Source of the DNA: Atopsyche davidsoni
Taxonomy: Eukaryota; Arthropoda; Insecta; Trichoptera; Hydrobiosidae
Assembly: GCA_022113835.1 (NCBI GenBank)
Contig: JAILWY010000011.1
Coordinates: 3,968,001 to 4,032,000, forward strand
Direction: 5' to 3'
Length of the DNA stretch: 64,000 bases
Below are positions 40,001-53,000 of this stretch, in pieces. Both the position numbers and the translations under genes were made by a program. Within the stretch, counting starts at the first letter, position 1. The number at the start of each line of letters is the position of its first letter. A model generated the notes under the pieces. It searched no databases and was not told where the DNA came from. It saw nothing but the letters and a program-made list of their open reading frames with translations.

Positions 40001-40972
40001 CGGCTTTTGGTTGGTTAAAAAAGCTTTGTGATAAACGCATTGTGTTAAGCTGAGCTAGAACTACGCTGGAAATATTATTAATATATTTGCATAACAATAA
40101 TACATCATTTGTCAAGAACAATGCCATGGATTTTTTTCGATGAAAGCAGTATTTCTTTTTTGGCGTCTTTACATTTTTTAAATTTGATTTTGTTTCAAAT
40201 ATATATTTTATAAAATATTGTATTTTACGATCATCTATCACCTGTCGTGTCCACTTGTGCGTCTAGACCTTTGTAAAAAAAAATATTTATCCACCAAAAA
40301 AAACCAATATAATGTTACCACTACTGTGTTTCTTTCAAAGTAAATAAATTCTCATTAGTCAATAAATGTATTTGTGCTGTCACTTGTTAATATTTCAATA
40401 GTAATTTGAATAAATAACATATACGAGTACATTGTTTTATATATTACTTTTATAAGCTGTTTTTATTTTCAATGTTCTTACATCAAGGATTGTAAAACAA
40501 ATAAGATGCTTTGAAACACGTATCTTATATCATATATTAAATTCACTAACATAATGTTATGATCTGGTTACAAGGGTAGGTCGTATATCAATTTATAAAA
40601 ACGCGAAGAAATATTATTACTTTCTGAAATGCTCCAATTCTTGAGTGCTTCGACAAGGCCTCGAAACAACGGACCATAGAATTTGTCCGACAAAAGTGGA
40701 TTGATTGAATCAGAGAATCGGAGAAGGAGACGATTAATTGTTTTATATCATATAATCTTAAAATTCTTACCATATGACTGCTGATTGAAAAAAAAACAAC
40801 AAATTTCATGAAGTTTTTATTTTTAGGATTTACACTAAAAAAAAATGTTTTAACGTAAATCCGATCGTAGTAAATATTTTTAAATTGTTTATATTTGAAA
40901 ATTTTTATACTATTCATTTAAAAAAAAGTTTTTTTTTACTCTGCCTTACAAATCCTTATTTCGTTATTCGTG

Positions 40973-41045
<73 letters not shown>

Positions 41046-44000
41046 GTCGGCCCCGGGCAGCGCTGTGGTACTACTTCCGGGTGCCGACAGCTGGTCTTTT
41101 AATATATAATATAATCATTCATTCGTGAGGGGGAGTTTCCCAGGGAGCGCACTTTTCGCTGCTCCCCAGTCTGCCTCCCCTCCCTTCTATTCGTCTCTGG
41201 CATTCTTTGGTGCGCTGAAAAACATGAAAGCTGAAAAGCATGAAAAAGATGTCCCGTGCTCTTCAGCTCTCGATCCTCTTCAGCGCCGTTTTTGTCCTGT
41301 CCGTGGGCTTCTCCTCAGGTCGGAGCTCTGGAGGCTATTTGGCGTTGCCTCTCGAGCTCCTCCCTTCGGGTCATGGTCTTCTCGGCAAAGGAGACGACTC
41401 CGTCCCAAGCTCGCTGGTCCTTGAGCATGGACGGCACTAGCTCGTCCGCCGTCCAGACGATGCCAAGGCTGTTCCGGAGTCGCCATCGCTCCACTTCGGT
41501 CGCTCCGCAGTTGAAGAGGGCGTGCTCTGCGTCGTCGCTGTAGTCGTCGCACAGTGGGCAGCTCACGTCGACAGGTCGGCCAATCTTCTCGAGGTAGCTA
41601 CCGAAGCAGCCGTGCCCCGAGAGGAGTTGGGTCAGCCTGTAGGTGACCTGGCCGTGTCGTCGCGAGATCCACGGGCGGATGTCCGGGATGAGCCTTCGCG
41701 TCCAGCGCCCTTTGGTGGATGCCGCCCATCGCTGTTGCCAAGTCTCGGTGACGTCTGCCCTCGCGCTGGTCCTTATAACAACGAGGTCTTCCTTCTGTTG
41801 TCTCGCCTCGTAGATCTTTTGGCGTTCTCGGGCCATCAGATCTACCGGCGGCATGCCAGCTATCACCAGAGCTGCGTCTCCCGAGATCGTGCGGTAGCCG
41901 CATATTATCCTGAGCGCTGCTCTGCGCTGGACGCTGGCCAACATATTCCTGTAGTGGGAGATCTCCATCGTGTTTGCCCACGTCTCCGCACCGTACAGGA
42001 TCTGTGACATCGTCACGCTGGCCAGCAGTTTCCGTTTAGATTCCATCGGTCCTCCCACGTTGGGCAGCATTCTTGCTACTGCCTCAGTAGTTCCAGCAGC
42101 CTTCCGAGTAGTCCGTCGTATGTGGTCCGTGTACTTCAAAGAGGTGTCGAAGTACACGCCCAGATATCGGGCGGACCTCTGCGGGACTATTTGTGCCCCA
42201 CCCACGGTGATGTTAGGTGTGGGGTACTTTCGTCTGCCACAGAGCATCACCGCTTCCGTCTTGTGGCAGGCGAGCTCTAATCTGTTCTCCGCAAGGCTGT
42301 GGGAGATTCTCCTGAGGGCTTCATTTGTTCTTGCCTCCAGTTCGTTGATCGTTTTCGCTGAGACGACAACGCCAATGTCGTCAGCGAATCCTATCTCCTC
42401 CGCTCCCTCCGGCAGCTCCGTGTTTAGTACCGCGTCGTACATCACATTCCACAGCAATGGTCCGAGGACGGAACCTTGCGGAACTCCGCACGTGAGGTGT
42501 CTCGCTGCTGGGGGGGCACCTGCTGTGGAGTAGCGGACGACACGGTCCTCGAAGTAGCTGGCGATGGTCCGGCGGAGGTAAGCAGATATGCGCTTTTTTT
42601 CCAGTGCTCCGAGAATGATGTCCCAAGAGGCACTGTTGAAGGCGTTTCTAACATCGAGGGTGATCAGGAGACAGTACTCGCGCGTGCACCGCGTCCCGGC
42701 GTTAGCTTCCTTCATCCTCCGGTGGACTCTGCTAATTGCGTCTGCAGTCGATCTGCCCCTGCGGAACCCGTATTGGACGTCGGATAGTCCGCCGTTTTCC
42801 TCAATTTCTATTTCAAGTCTGACCTTGAGCAACCGCTCAAGCAGCTTGCCCAGTCCGTCCAACATGCATAGTGGTCTGTAGGACGAGGGCAGGCCTGCCG
42901 GTTTGCCTCCCTTGCGCGCCAGCACTAGGCGGGCTGTTTTCCAGCATCTCGGAAATGTGCGTTCGGCAAGGCACTGGTTGTATACAGCCAGCAGCGCTGA
43001 GGGATTTTCTCGCACGGCCAGTCTGATGGCTTCGTTCGGGATGCCATCTGGGCCGGGTGCTTTACCGTACGGAAGTCTTTTGGCCGCCTCCCGTAGTTCA
43101 GCCATGTTGAAAGGGTGGGCAACCTCTGTGGCAGCGTCAGGTATGGGGTTCATCATAGGAGGGCGAGTAGGGAATAGAGCGTCCAGGATCGTTTCCAACA
43201 TCCCTGGCAGAGTTATCCCTGGAATTGCCTCCGGAATTCTTAATTTCTTCCTCACAATTCGATACGCCCTGCCCCAAGGGTCGTTATCGACTTGTAGGCA
43301 AAGGTCCTTCCAGCACTTCTCTTTGGCTGCCTTGATAGCGAATGCAAACGATTGTCTAGCAGCTTTGGCGTTGGCCATCTCCACGGTGCAATCGAGAGTG
43401 CCTGCTTTGCGACGTCGCTTGCGCTGGAGCGCACGTCTGGCAGCAATTGATGTTCTGCGTAGGGCTGCAATGTTGTCATTCCACCAGTATACAGGTCTTC
43501 TCGTGGGGTGGTTGCTTCTTCTTGGCATTGACTCGTCGCAGGCATCGCTTACTCGCTTGACCAGAGTTAGCGCTGCTTCTTCCAGGCTCCCTGCCTCGGT
43601 TTGCGGGTTGTTAGGCGTTGCAAATTTCTTAGAGAATCTGTCTAGATCCATCTTCGCCAGGTTCCAGGACGGTGTTCGATCTGGCGCTGATGTTGCATTG
43701 TATAGGGGGTTTCGGTCGAGGATTTCGTAAGAAATGTATAGATGGTCGCTCAACGACTCGTCTTCAAGAACCCTCCAACCTCGAAGCGCACGTGCAGTTC
43801 TAGGGCTCGCGAAGGTGACGTCAATCACTGACTCCGACGTTCTTCTCCGGAAAGTGCTGCTATCTCCCTCGTTGCATGTTACCAGACCAAGTCCAGCCGT
43901 CATATCTGCAAGTGCTGTGCCTCTTTTATCCGTTGTCCTCGAATTCCACTCCGCGGCCTTGGCGTTGAAATCGCCAGCGAGGAGTACCTCACCAGGGTGC

Positions 44001-47000
44001 GCCCTGATGTCTTGCTCAAGTTGGGCGAGGTACGCCTCGTATTCTGCCAATGTCACATTTGGTGAGATATAGCAGCTATACAGACGTACGCCACAGACCC
44101 GGATCCAGGTGAAGCCGTGTCCGCTGGTTCCAACCTCTTCGATGGGCGTATTGCCGAAAGTGACTACAGCCGTCTTGCCTGTTGTGTCGCTTGTCCATCT
44201 GCTGTTCTCCGGAGGTGTACGGTGCTGCTCACAGATGATGGCGATGTCCGCCCGTGTCTCTCGCGCTTTCTGATCCAGCAGCGACTGTGCAGACTTGCAA
44301 TGGTTCAGATTAATCTGTATGACGTACAGAGGCATGGCGCTGCTGTCTGTAGGCCTTCAGGTATTTCCTGAAAGCTGCACACTGTCCACTCCCTTTCGCG
44401 TGGTCGCTTCTCCCCCCTTGGGAAGCGCACGTGGAGCACTTGGGATTGTTGTGGCACTCCTTGGCCTTGTGGCCAGGCCGGCCACAGGTGAAACACTGTT
44501 TACTTCGGTCCTGGCCTCTGCATTGATGGGCTGCGTGGCCAAAGTCGAGGCACCTAAAGCATTTGGGGATGTTCAAGTGTTCTCTCACTCGGCAGCTTAC
44601 CCATCCGACGCGGATCTTGCCCACCGCAATGAGAGATGCTGCTGCGCGGGTCGCGATGTCAACCAGGCCTGTCCGTGTTCCATTCCGGGCCGGGAGGAAC
44701 TTAACGGCACTGGTCGTGTCCGGTGGGCATCCTCCGTGTGTCGCTAGTGCAGTGATCAATTCATCCTCGGTCGTCGATTCATCTAGGTTGTGTACTTCGA
44801 CTGTCGTTGTGGTGCCGAGGCTTTTGACGCTGGCATTCTCGCCGAGAGCGCCAGCTACCGCCTTGGTCAGTCTGGTTGCGGACTCAGTGTCGGCTCCCTC
44901 CAGCTCGACTATGATGAACCCTGCGCGGGTCTTGCGGACAGTCCGGACGTTGGCGCCTTGCTCATCCGGCCTGACCGCAGTCTTCACCGCGGAGATCGTC
45001 TCTGCGGCGGTCTTCCCGTTGAGGGGACGTATCTCCACGGCTGGCATTTTCCGCGCCGGGAACCGCATTCTGGTCTGCGGGGGTTCAGGAGGGCGCTTTT
45101 TGGCGGCCCGCCTTTTGACGATGATGAAGTCGCCGTCGTCGTTCTTCGCAGAGTCTGTAAGCGCTGCCGGCGGTGCTGCTGCTGCTTTTGATGGTGGTGC
45201 TGCTGCTGCTGGTATCCGTGTTGCTTTTGACACTTTTGTCCGCGGTGCTGCTATCGGTGCTGCTATCGGTGCCGCCGCTGCGGTCTTCTCGGGTGCTGCT
45301 GCTGCGGTCTTTTTTGTTCCTACTATTGTTGTTGCTGTTGCTTCTGCGGGGGGCTGTCGCCGACTATGTTGCGGTTTGGCCGCTACTTTCCCCGTTTTGT
45401 ATGTGGGAGGATTGCATGTCGACTTACGCGCGGGGACGGCTGCCGCCATGGCATATGTCCCAGGTAGCGAGGCCCTTGAGGTCGTAGGTCTGGAAGCGGG
45501 TCTGGGTGCTGGGGTGGTCATGGTGCGTGCAGCGACACGCTGTATACACAGCCGTGTTACCGAGCGTAGCTTCTCGATTGCCGCCTTAAGCGCTCGATTG
45601 GTGTTTGGCCTGAGCAGCTCCTCCATTTCCCTGGTGAGTTTTTCCAGCTGCCAGGTAATTTCCAGGTCCAGAACTGGTAGCATTTCTTTATTCGCGCCTA
45701 GTTTTTGTGGGATTGGTAAAAATAACAGGTAAAGAAAAAAAAAATAATTTATCTTAGAAATTATTTTCACATAAGGATAGACGTTGTTTATCCAAAGAAA
45801 TCGTTTGAATAAGTTTATATCTTTAAAGTCTTTTTCATAAAAATTCATGATACATCTGTTTTTTTATAAATGCAAGTAAAAACTATTTAAAGCTAATATA
45901 CAGAAAAGAAGTTTTAAATGGACATATTTAAAGTAGAAAATTATTATACTGTAGTAACTTGATCGTCGGCAAGTAGCTTTCAGTGACTTCAGGAGCTTCA
46001 CTGAAATACAGTTTAAGTACTAATTCAAAGAGGGATGTAATCAGTTCCTAGTTTTAAAAAATGTCTGTTGCCAACCGCACTTACCTCAGTGCTAATGTCC
46101 GACATAATTACTCCATTACGGCAAACTATCTACTCCGGGCTGCTAAGCTTTGCTCGAGACAGACTATTTAAGACATTTAAGTCTTAAACTATAGACAGAT
46201 ATTTTTTCATTATGACAAAAATCAAACTAGTCATCTGGATTAAAATAATTTGATTGAGAAGTTATTTTCATTTGGTCTGAATTCAAAAATCTTAGTATAA
46301 TTAAATTTTGAAGAAAAGTGCTCTAGCTTACATGATTATGATTATAAATATATATAGTGTTAAGTCACTATAGGCAGGTTCTTAAGGCGTTAACATCGCG
46401 ATTTTCAGGGTGTGAAAGACGGAAGCTAATCAGGAGTTTTTCCCGGTAGGAAATAAAAAAGAAAACTTGAAAGAGACCGAGTCCGTGGAGTGAAAATAGT
46501 TGGGAAATAAGAACCCTCGGTAATAAGGTAAACTTCTTTTCAGGTGTTAGCACCAAGCAACGCTGTAAAAAATAATGGCCTTTTGAATATATATTTTATA
46601 GTTTTAATATATTTTTATAGTTAAGTGTCACGGCTGACAAATAAATATTGTTCTCGCCTTAAATTGAGTACTCGAGTAGAATAATTGATTATTCAGTTTA
46701 TATTTCGGTAACATTTCTATAAAACTAATGTCAAAAAAAACATCTTGAATTCATCAATCAATCAATTCTGAATTTATATATATTTTTTATTTTTATTTTC
46801 TAATTCTAACCGTCTGTTAACAATGTACTTGGTACTCGTTAATGTCGAAAAAGTGTTTATATTTATTAAATAAAATATTTCATTGTATTATGGCTTAATA
46901 TTTAATAACACCTTGCATAGTGTATTACAAATGTATAGAACTCAATAATAAAACATTTATTTTTACTGAAAATATTATTATCTAATTGTATAGAAGGTAA

Positions 47001-50000
47001 CGTACATTGTTATTTGAGAGTGCTTTTCTATTCTAAGGTTTTTTTATAAAAGTAACGAGAACACATTTGATTCAGCAATCAAAAGTGTTTAAAATCTTCT
47101 AGCTTATTGAATAGTCAAGTGTAACGTTAAACTGTAATATCTTATAGTTTTTTTGTTTATTCATTCTGGCTACCGAGTTCCGAGATATATATACTCCTCA
47201 CTATGATATAGTGAGGAGTATATATTTTTAAGTAAACCTGAGTATTTTCTACGGGCAGGAAATTAAGTTTGAAGGAGAGAATGGTAAAGGCGACCGTGAA
47301 GCTTGCCTGTTAAAGTTTAAAGATAGATGCAGTACATCTAAATCTTATCATTCAAAACTTACGCGCTCAGTTGAGAGACCCCACATAGTTGAGCGGTACT
47401 CCTAAGTTTAGGGTCTCTTGCAAAAGTCATGATCGTCATTAGTCTATGACCACAAAGGACCCCCTAATCCCGCTTGATTAAATCCTACATATGGGACGTG
47501 TAAGGACAAACGCACCCCGCAAGAACAATAGTTCTCGCTCGGTGCGTCGGACAAAAGCCGAGAGTACCCTTTCATGCAACGTCCATGGGGTGACCATTCA
47601 TCCGCCACTTTCTGATGGGTGACATTGTTTTTAAAATAAATACAACCCTTCTGTAAAAAACATTTCTAAAATAACAATCTACACTGAAATCTATCAAGGC
47701 ATGCAGGTTTTCGTTCCGGCGTTTTGGTTTTCCTGCCAAATTTTCCACTTTGCCAAATTTACATTATTTGCTAAAAATTTTGAAAACAAGTCCTATTTGA
47801 TTCAATAATTGAAATTTTTGGTTTCTCTGTAGTTCTTTTTTAATAAATCAAACCGCACGCGGCACCATTTGCTTTAAAATAATTCACACTTTCTCAGCTT
47901 CTCGTTCAGATTATCCTAGTCTTTTTTTTTTCTAATCTACAAGAGTATTCCAAGCCAGTGGTTGATCTGCTCAAGAATGAAAAAGAAAACGAATATGAAG
48001 CAAAAGAAATATTAAAAACTTATATTGTCATTTTCAAAGTAATCATAAAAAAGCTGTACCATTGAACAGAACATTTTGGACAAACTCGAAAGTACCATGT
48101 TAATAAAAAATACAATTCATATTCCATATAAATATAAAAATTAAAAAAAAACGTCATATACTTTCGTATTTAAATTTTATTATATTAAATATTGATTATT
48201 AAGCTTTTATACCCTCGGCACGAATTGCATGAATCGTTACTTTGATAGTAAATTATAATTTTTCGAATGAATATCTCTAAGTGCTGTATATATACGTTTT
48301 CACAATTTTAACAGATTGAGAATTACTTTCATTCGCATATCGCGTTTTTTTTGTATTATTTTTAGTTTTTAAAAATTTATTAATTATCCATGGTAACTTG
48401 GTTTATAGAAAACGTTTTTTTTATGGTGTATGGTCACCATAATTTTAGGCCCTGGCTACTAGTGACGGTCGGTCAGACAAATCTACCGCAGACGGGATTG
48501 GCCTCTTTAACGCCCAATCTTAAGTTTCAAGCACAAGCCTCCCTTGATATTGGTCATCATTCAAACTTCTCGTACCTACTTAGGTTTGCAACAAACTTTG
48601 TCGCTTCATTGCTGAGGGACGCGACATTGAACATTTGACGATAAGCATCCATAAACTTTGATACATTTATTATCCACTATTAAAACTTGTTGTGTTATCA
48701 CGTAGAGAAAATATTTATCTCTAAATTTCTAAAGCATTAAAAATTTGTATTTATAAAAATAGAATATATACTCGTATAGTGTATGGGTTTATTCCCTTTC
48801 ACGACATGTATTATTTTCACTTAGTGATTTAATGATTATTCAAAGTTAAATCGCTTGTATTTTAAATACTATAAGCTACAATATACGAGTATAAAAGATG
48901 TGTAGAGTTGATAAAAATATTACTGTATAATTACCTGTAAGGTTATCTTAAATAAAAATAGTTTTAATTTTAAAAAATGCGACAAAAATTTTCTAATTCA
49001 CAATTAGGTAATTTCAAGCTTAATATTTTGGACTTCGACAATTCATAACAAGTGTTTTAAATAAATCATGAATATTTTTCATAGTTTACATGACAATAAG
49101 CTCAAGAAATACATTCAATACACAATAAACCTGAAAGAGTAAAAAATACACCTTTACTTTGTTATCTTAATAATTGTCAACCTTTTTAAATCATACCCGG
49201 GTTATATTTTAATTTTCAACACATTTTTTGGGCGTTCTCATTAGCATTTTTTTTCGCACTGTGACGAGATTTTTTTGAGTTCAAAATACTTATTCACACC
49301 TGAGAAAATAGCTTCAGCACCTGAACATTCGACCCGGCCACTTCGTACTTTTAATACTTGCAAGGTTTATTGCTTAAATTTACTTAGCTCAAAGACTCCC
49401 AGATTTAATATTAACATTATAAAACAAATAATATTTTGTTTTAACAAATTATACTTCAGATGATAAGTTTATTAACAACGCAAAATAAGTTTATTTCGAG
49501 TGTAGATTCTAGACATAAATTAACCAGTAATCTGTAGTAAAAATAATTATTTTAAATATAAATATTATGAATTAAGATTCAGTGTAGATAAACATGTAAA
49601 AAAAGAAAGCAATTTTAATGTCATTAGATAAAAAAAATACGAGTCGCATAACTTAAAATGTAAAGGTAAAAAAAATAGATCTTTCTGGAAGCATTTTCGG
49701 CCGGGTCATCCGTCTAGCGTTGCCATGGCAACCCCGTGTTCGCATCACTTTTTTCGTGATTAATTACCCGGTGTGTTTTTTTAATTCCCTTCTCTTTTTT
49801 ATCATCCCCCCTTCAATTGTTTTGTCACGTGGGATGAATGACTTACCGACGCCCTTGAGGCTCTCCCGCCGCGGGGTTGCTGCGCTTTTTCACTCCCCGA
49901 AATAAACCCGCCACTGTTTACATAATAAGAATAGAATAAGGTAACCGAAAAGATAAGGCAAATATATTTTGACACTTGTGTGATTTGAATATACACTTTT

Positions 50001-53000
50001 GGTGTTGTTTCCAATGCAACAGTGGCAATGTTACATATAAAACCTAAATATATATATACTGTGTGAGTAATATTGCCATCACTCTATGTACACATTGAAA
50101 AAAAAAAAAAACACATTATGCCCTAAAACAGTTGGGCATGATTTCAAAAGAAATTGTGTAAGCAATACGTAAAATAATTGAAAGAGGAATTTATAAAATT
50201 AAATAAACATTACGTAACATAAAAGTGTTTCATTGAAAGCTTATTTGACAGTTTCAGTTCAGACCTAGTTAATATTTTACGAATCAAGTGAATCACTTTT
50301 GGCAAGGTAGTATCTCTTTTTTTATAATGATAAAGATAATTTTGTATTCTTTCTTCACTTTGAGTTTATTATATTTTTTGCATTACTAGTTTAGACGAAA
50401 CAGTTGGTCATCATCAGATGCATAGCTAAACTATTTAGTTATGCATCTGATGATGACCAAAGTATACAAAAATACAAAGTAACCTTCACCAATCAAATGC
50501 CTTGTACAACAAGATAGTATCTCTTTTTGATGTTTGAGTTCTGATCCGTCAGTTTTGCAAATAATTAGTTCCTGGTGTTATTTATTGTATTTGATATTGA
50601 GACCTTTTGATTTCAGTGCATCAGAGCGGCGAGGTATTTTTTTCTCGTCGCAGCTTCGATCATTTTACATTGAGACCCTTCAATTTCGGCGCGTCAGTTT
50701 CGGCGAGTAATTATTCCCAGATCCAGTTTTTCCGGCCTTGTCTGTGGTTTTTGTTTACGGTCGTTGTCTTTGCGCCCGAAGCAATTCTCCAACGCTTGTC
50801 TTTTTGTTTCCTTTTTTTTTACTTCGGACAGCGCTCGAGGTAAGTCTCGCCTAATAGTGCCTCGCTTTGTGAAAGGCTTTTTTCAGCAGTCAAAGTTTCG
50901 TCGGGCACTGCGAGTCGGTTGTAAATTAATCTCGTGGCGATAAATTATTTGTAGAGTTAAATGTACGAAAGTAAGTTTGCAAATAAAAAGTGTGTACAAT
51001 ACTCGGGTCGTTGCTGAAAAAACGTCTAAATGCATTCATTTAAAAAAATTATTCACAACGGAGGAGTCATTCGATCGGATCAACGGAGGAGTCATTCAAG
51101 AATATTACTTTATTTGTTCAATTGATTTATACAAAAACATATTGATCTCTTCATTTTAAATCAACAGCATTATGATAGTCTGAATGTGTATTTTATGATA
51201 TTCTCATAATTATTCGATAGCATTTTTTCGTTGTTGATTTTAGAGTACTAACATCAAAAATCCCAAAAATCTTTTATGACTCAAAATGAAATATTAATTA
51301 ACCATGACAGGCATCAAACCCTGAAGTATCTGCACAGGTTATCTGAAATGTTCAGTGTGTTTATATAAAAACCTGAAAAAACCGGGCACCCTTTGGTGAA
51401 TCCGTTAGTTTTAACGGCATCAGAGCGCAAATTTCCGCTGAATTTTCTGGAAAATCCTTCAGGACGGGGGCGCGAGCGGCAACGGCCTTCCGATAGGAAA
51501 CATTAATTTTCAAGTTCGCGCCTTCGCGGGGCTGGCGGGAAATGGCGGCCGGAAGTCGCGGCAGCCATCTTGGAATTTAAACGGCAGCTCGAGAAAACGT
51601 AAATCTGATTTAAAACGTCGCTCCTGTTTTTTTTGTTTTGATTCCTGTTTGCTTCGGCATTTTTGAAACAGATAGATCAAATTACCGGGATATTTTTTGT
51701 TATGAAAGACTCGACAGTAACCTAACCAGCTACAAAAATATTTGTTTTTATTATATAAGATGTTTCTAAGGTTTAAACTCGTTGAACGTTTTTCCTATTA
51801 TTTTTACCATAAACTCTTATAAGTTCTTCTAGAAAAGAGCAATTATCAAAGGTACACTGCGATCCACAAGACAAACTACGCTCATTCCTTCAGGGAGGAA
51901 AATTTATGAACATCTCTTGCAGATACGAACTGGCGGCAAGGAATAGTGCAACAAGAAGTGCATTCACATAATGACCCGACAAGTACTACCCTAACAGCAA
52001 AAACACTCAATTAGCCTAAGTTATACGATAAGGGTGTAATTAATGCAGCAACTTTTAAACGTAGCGCATTCTTAAGATTCATTTCTTCAAAAAATAAATG
52101 TTGAGATTAACACAATATAAAAAGTTTATCTATACAAACGGTTATTTCACCAGTGAGCTGAGTCTATCTTGTATGATGTTTACCAATAGAATATTTACGC
52201 TTAGGTGATTTAAAATCCAATGTATGTATTATTTTTACGTTGGGTTTTACGCAGTACTAAAGATATTTCTTAAATTGAAAATTTTATTATACAGCTTATA
52301 GGATTTAATTAGGAATAAATCCAAACTCACCCGGTTGAAAAGTACAATCAACAAAAATAAAGGCTAGACCATTGGAGCTGCTTCAAAGAAATTTAAATGG
52401 CACTCTTCCAAAAACCGTTCGCCCCAGTGGACGGAATGAACGGAGTTATGTTTTGTTGAAAGTTGTTGGTATATGAATTGAAAAGCTGGAGCGGAATTAT
52501 TTCTTTCAGGCTCGGATTTAAAATAGTTTACTTCGCCTCCCTTTCGAAGCCTCCGAAGGTCGGAAGCTTGACTAATTAACTATGAAAAATTGATTGTATT
52601 TGCTGCTCGTTGGTTTGATGTTACTAAGCACCATATATAACAATAAATAATATGTCTAAGTGCACAATAAAAAAATCCATTAGTTTATATATATATCGAT
52701 GAAAATGCAAGTAAGAAAGTTTTTAAAATTAAAAACTTAATATAGTATTCCTTGCCTCATCTGCAGAGTGATGTTTGAGTGTTGGCGATGTACCAAATAA
52801 ACTGAAAGTACATTAATAAAAAAATTATAATAGTTTAACTACTCAATTTATCTTTGAAATTTTACAAATTGTATTAGTTTTGCTTTCACGAAGCCAAAGT
52901 AGCCTATCTTATAAATTTCATCTTCGCAAACTCAAGATTTTGCTTTGTAAACAGATAAGTTCTATTTACATTTCTGGTTCCAGTAAATACAAATTGAAAG

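Larger units (their letters stand above)
40974..45725 (-). mobile_element. Near-complete R1-clade non-LTR retrotransposon
   Basis: Read on the minus strand, the element has ORF1, a 26-nt overlap, ORF2, a 3' UTR of about 270 nt and a pure A tail of 69 nt. Both ORFs are open with all key motifs, and the A tail is uninterrupted, so the insertion is recent. GC content is far above the flanking intron. It lies in intron 3 of the K2P gene in the same orientation as the gene. R1-clade LINEs often insert into rDNA or telomeric repeats, but this copy does neither, so it is either a non-site-specific lineage or an ectopic insertion. The 5' end is uncertain: base composition shifts to AT-rich at about 45720, and no clear target-site duplication was found. 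Confidence 0.93.

Noticed and set aside
40885..41109. ORF with a poly-Phe run
   Set aside because: It is translation of the T run that is the LINE poly(A) tail.
42903..43730. 275-codon plus-strand ORF
   Set aside because: Antisense shadow of the reverse transcriptase ORF.
44563..45732. 389-codon plus-strand ORF
   Set aside because: It lies antisense to LINE ORF1, is low-complexity Ala/Val/Ser-rich and has no recognisable domain; it is a shadow of the GC-rich gag frame.
50607..50843. Plus-strand ORF ending at an AG/GTAAGT donor
   Set aside because: The donor is a good match, but the peptide is not recognisable and no partner exon was found; at most a non-coding exon of an unknown transcript.
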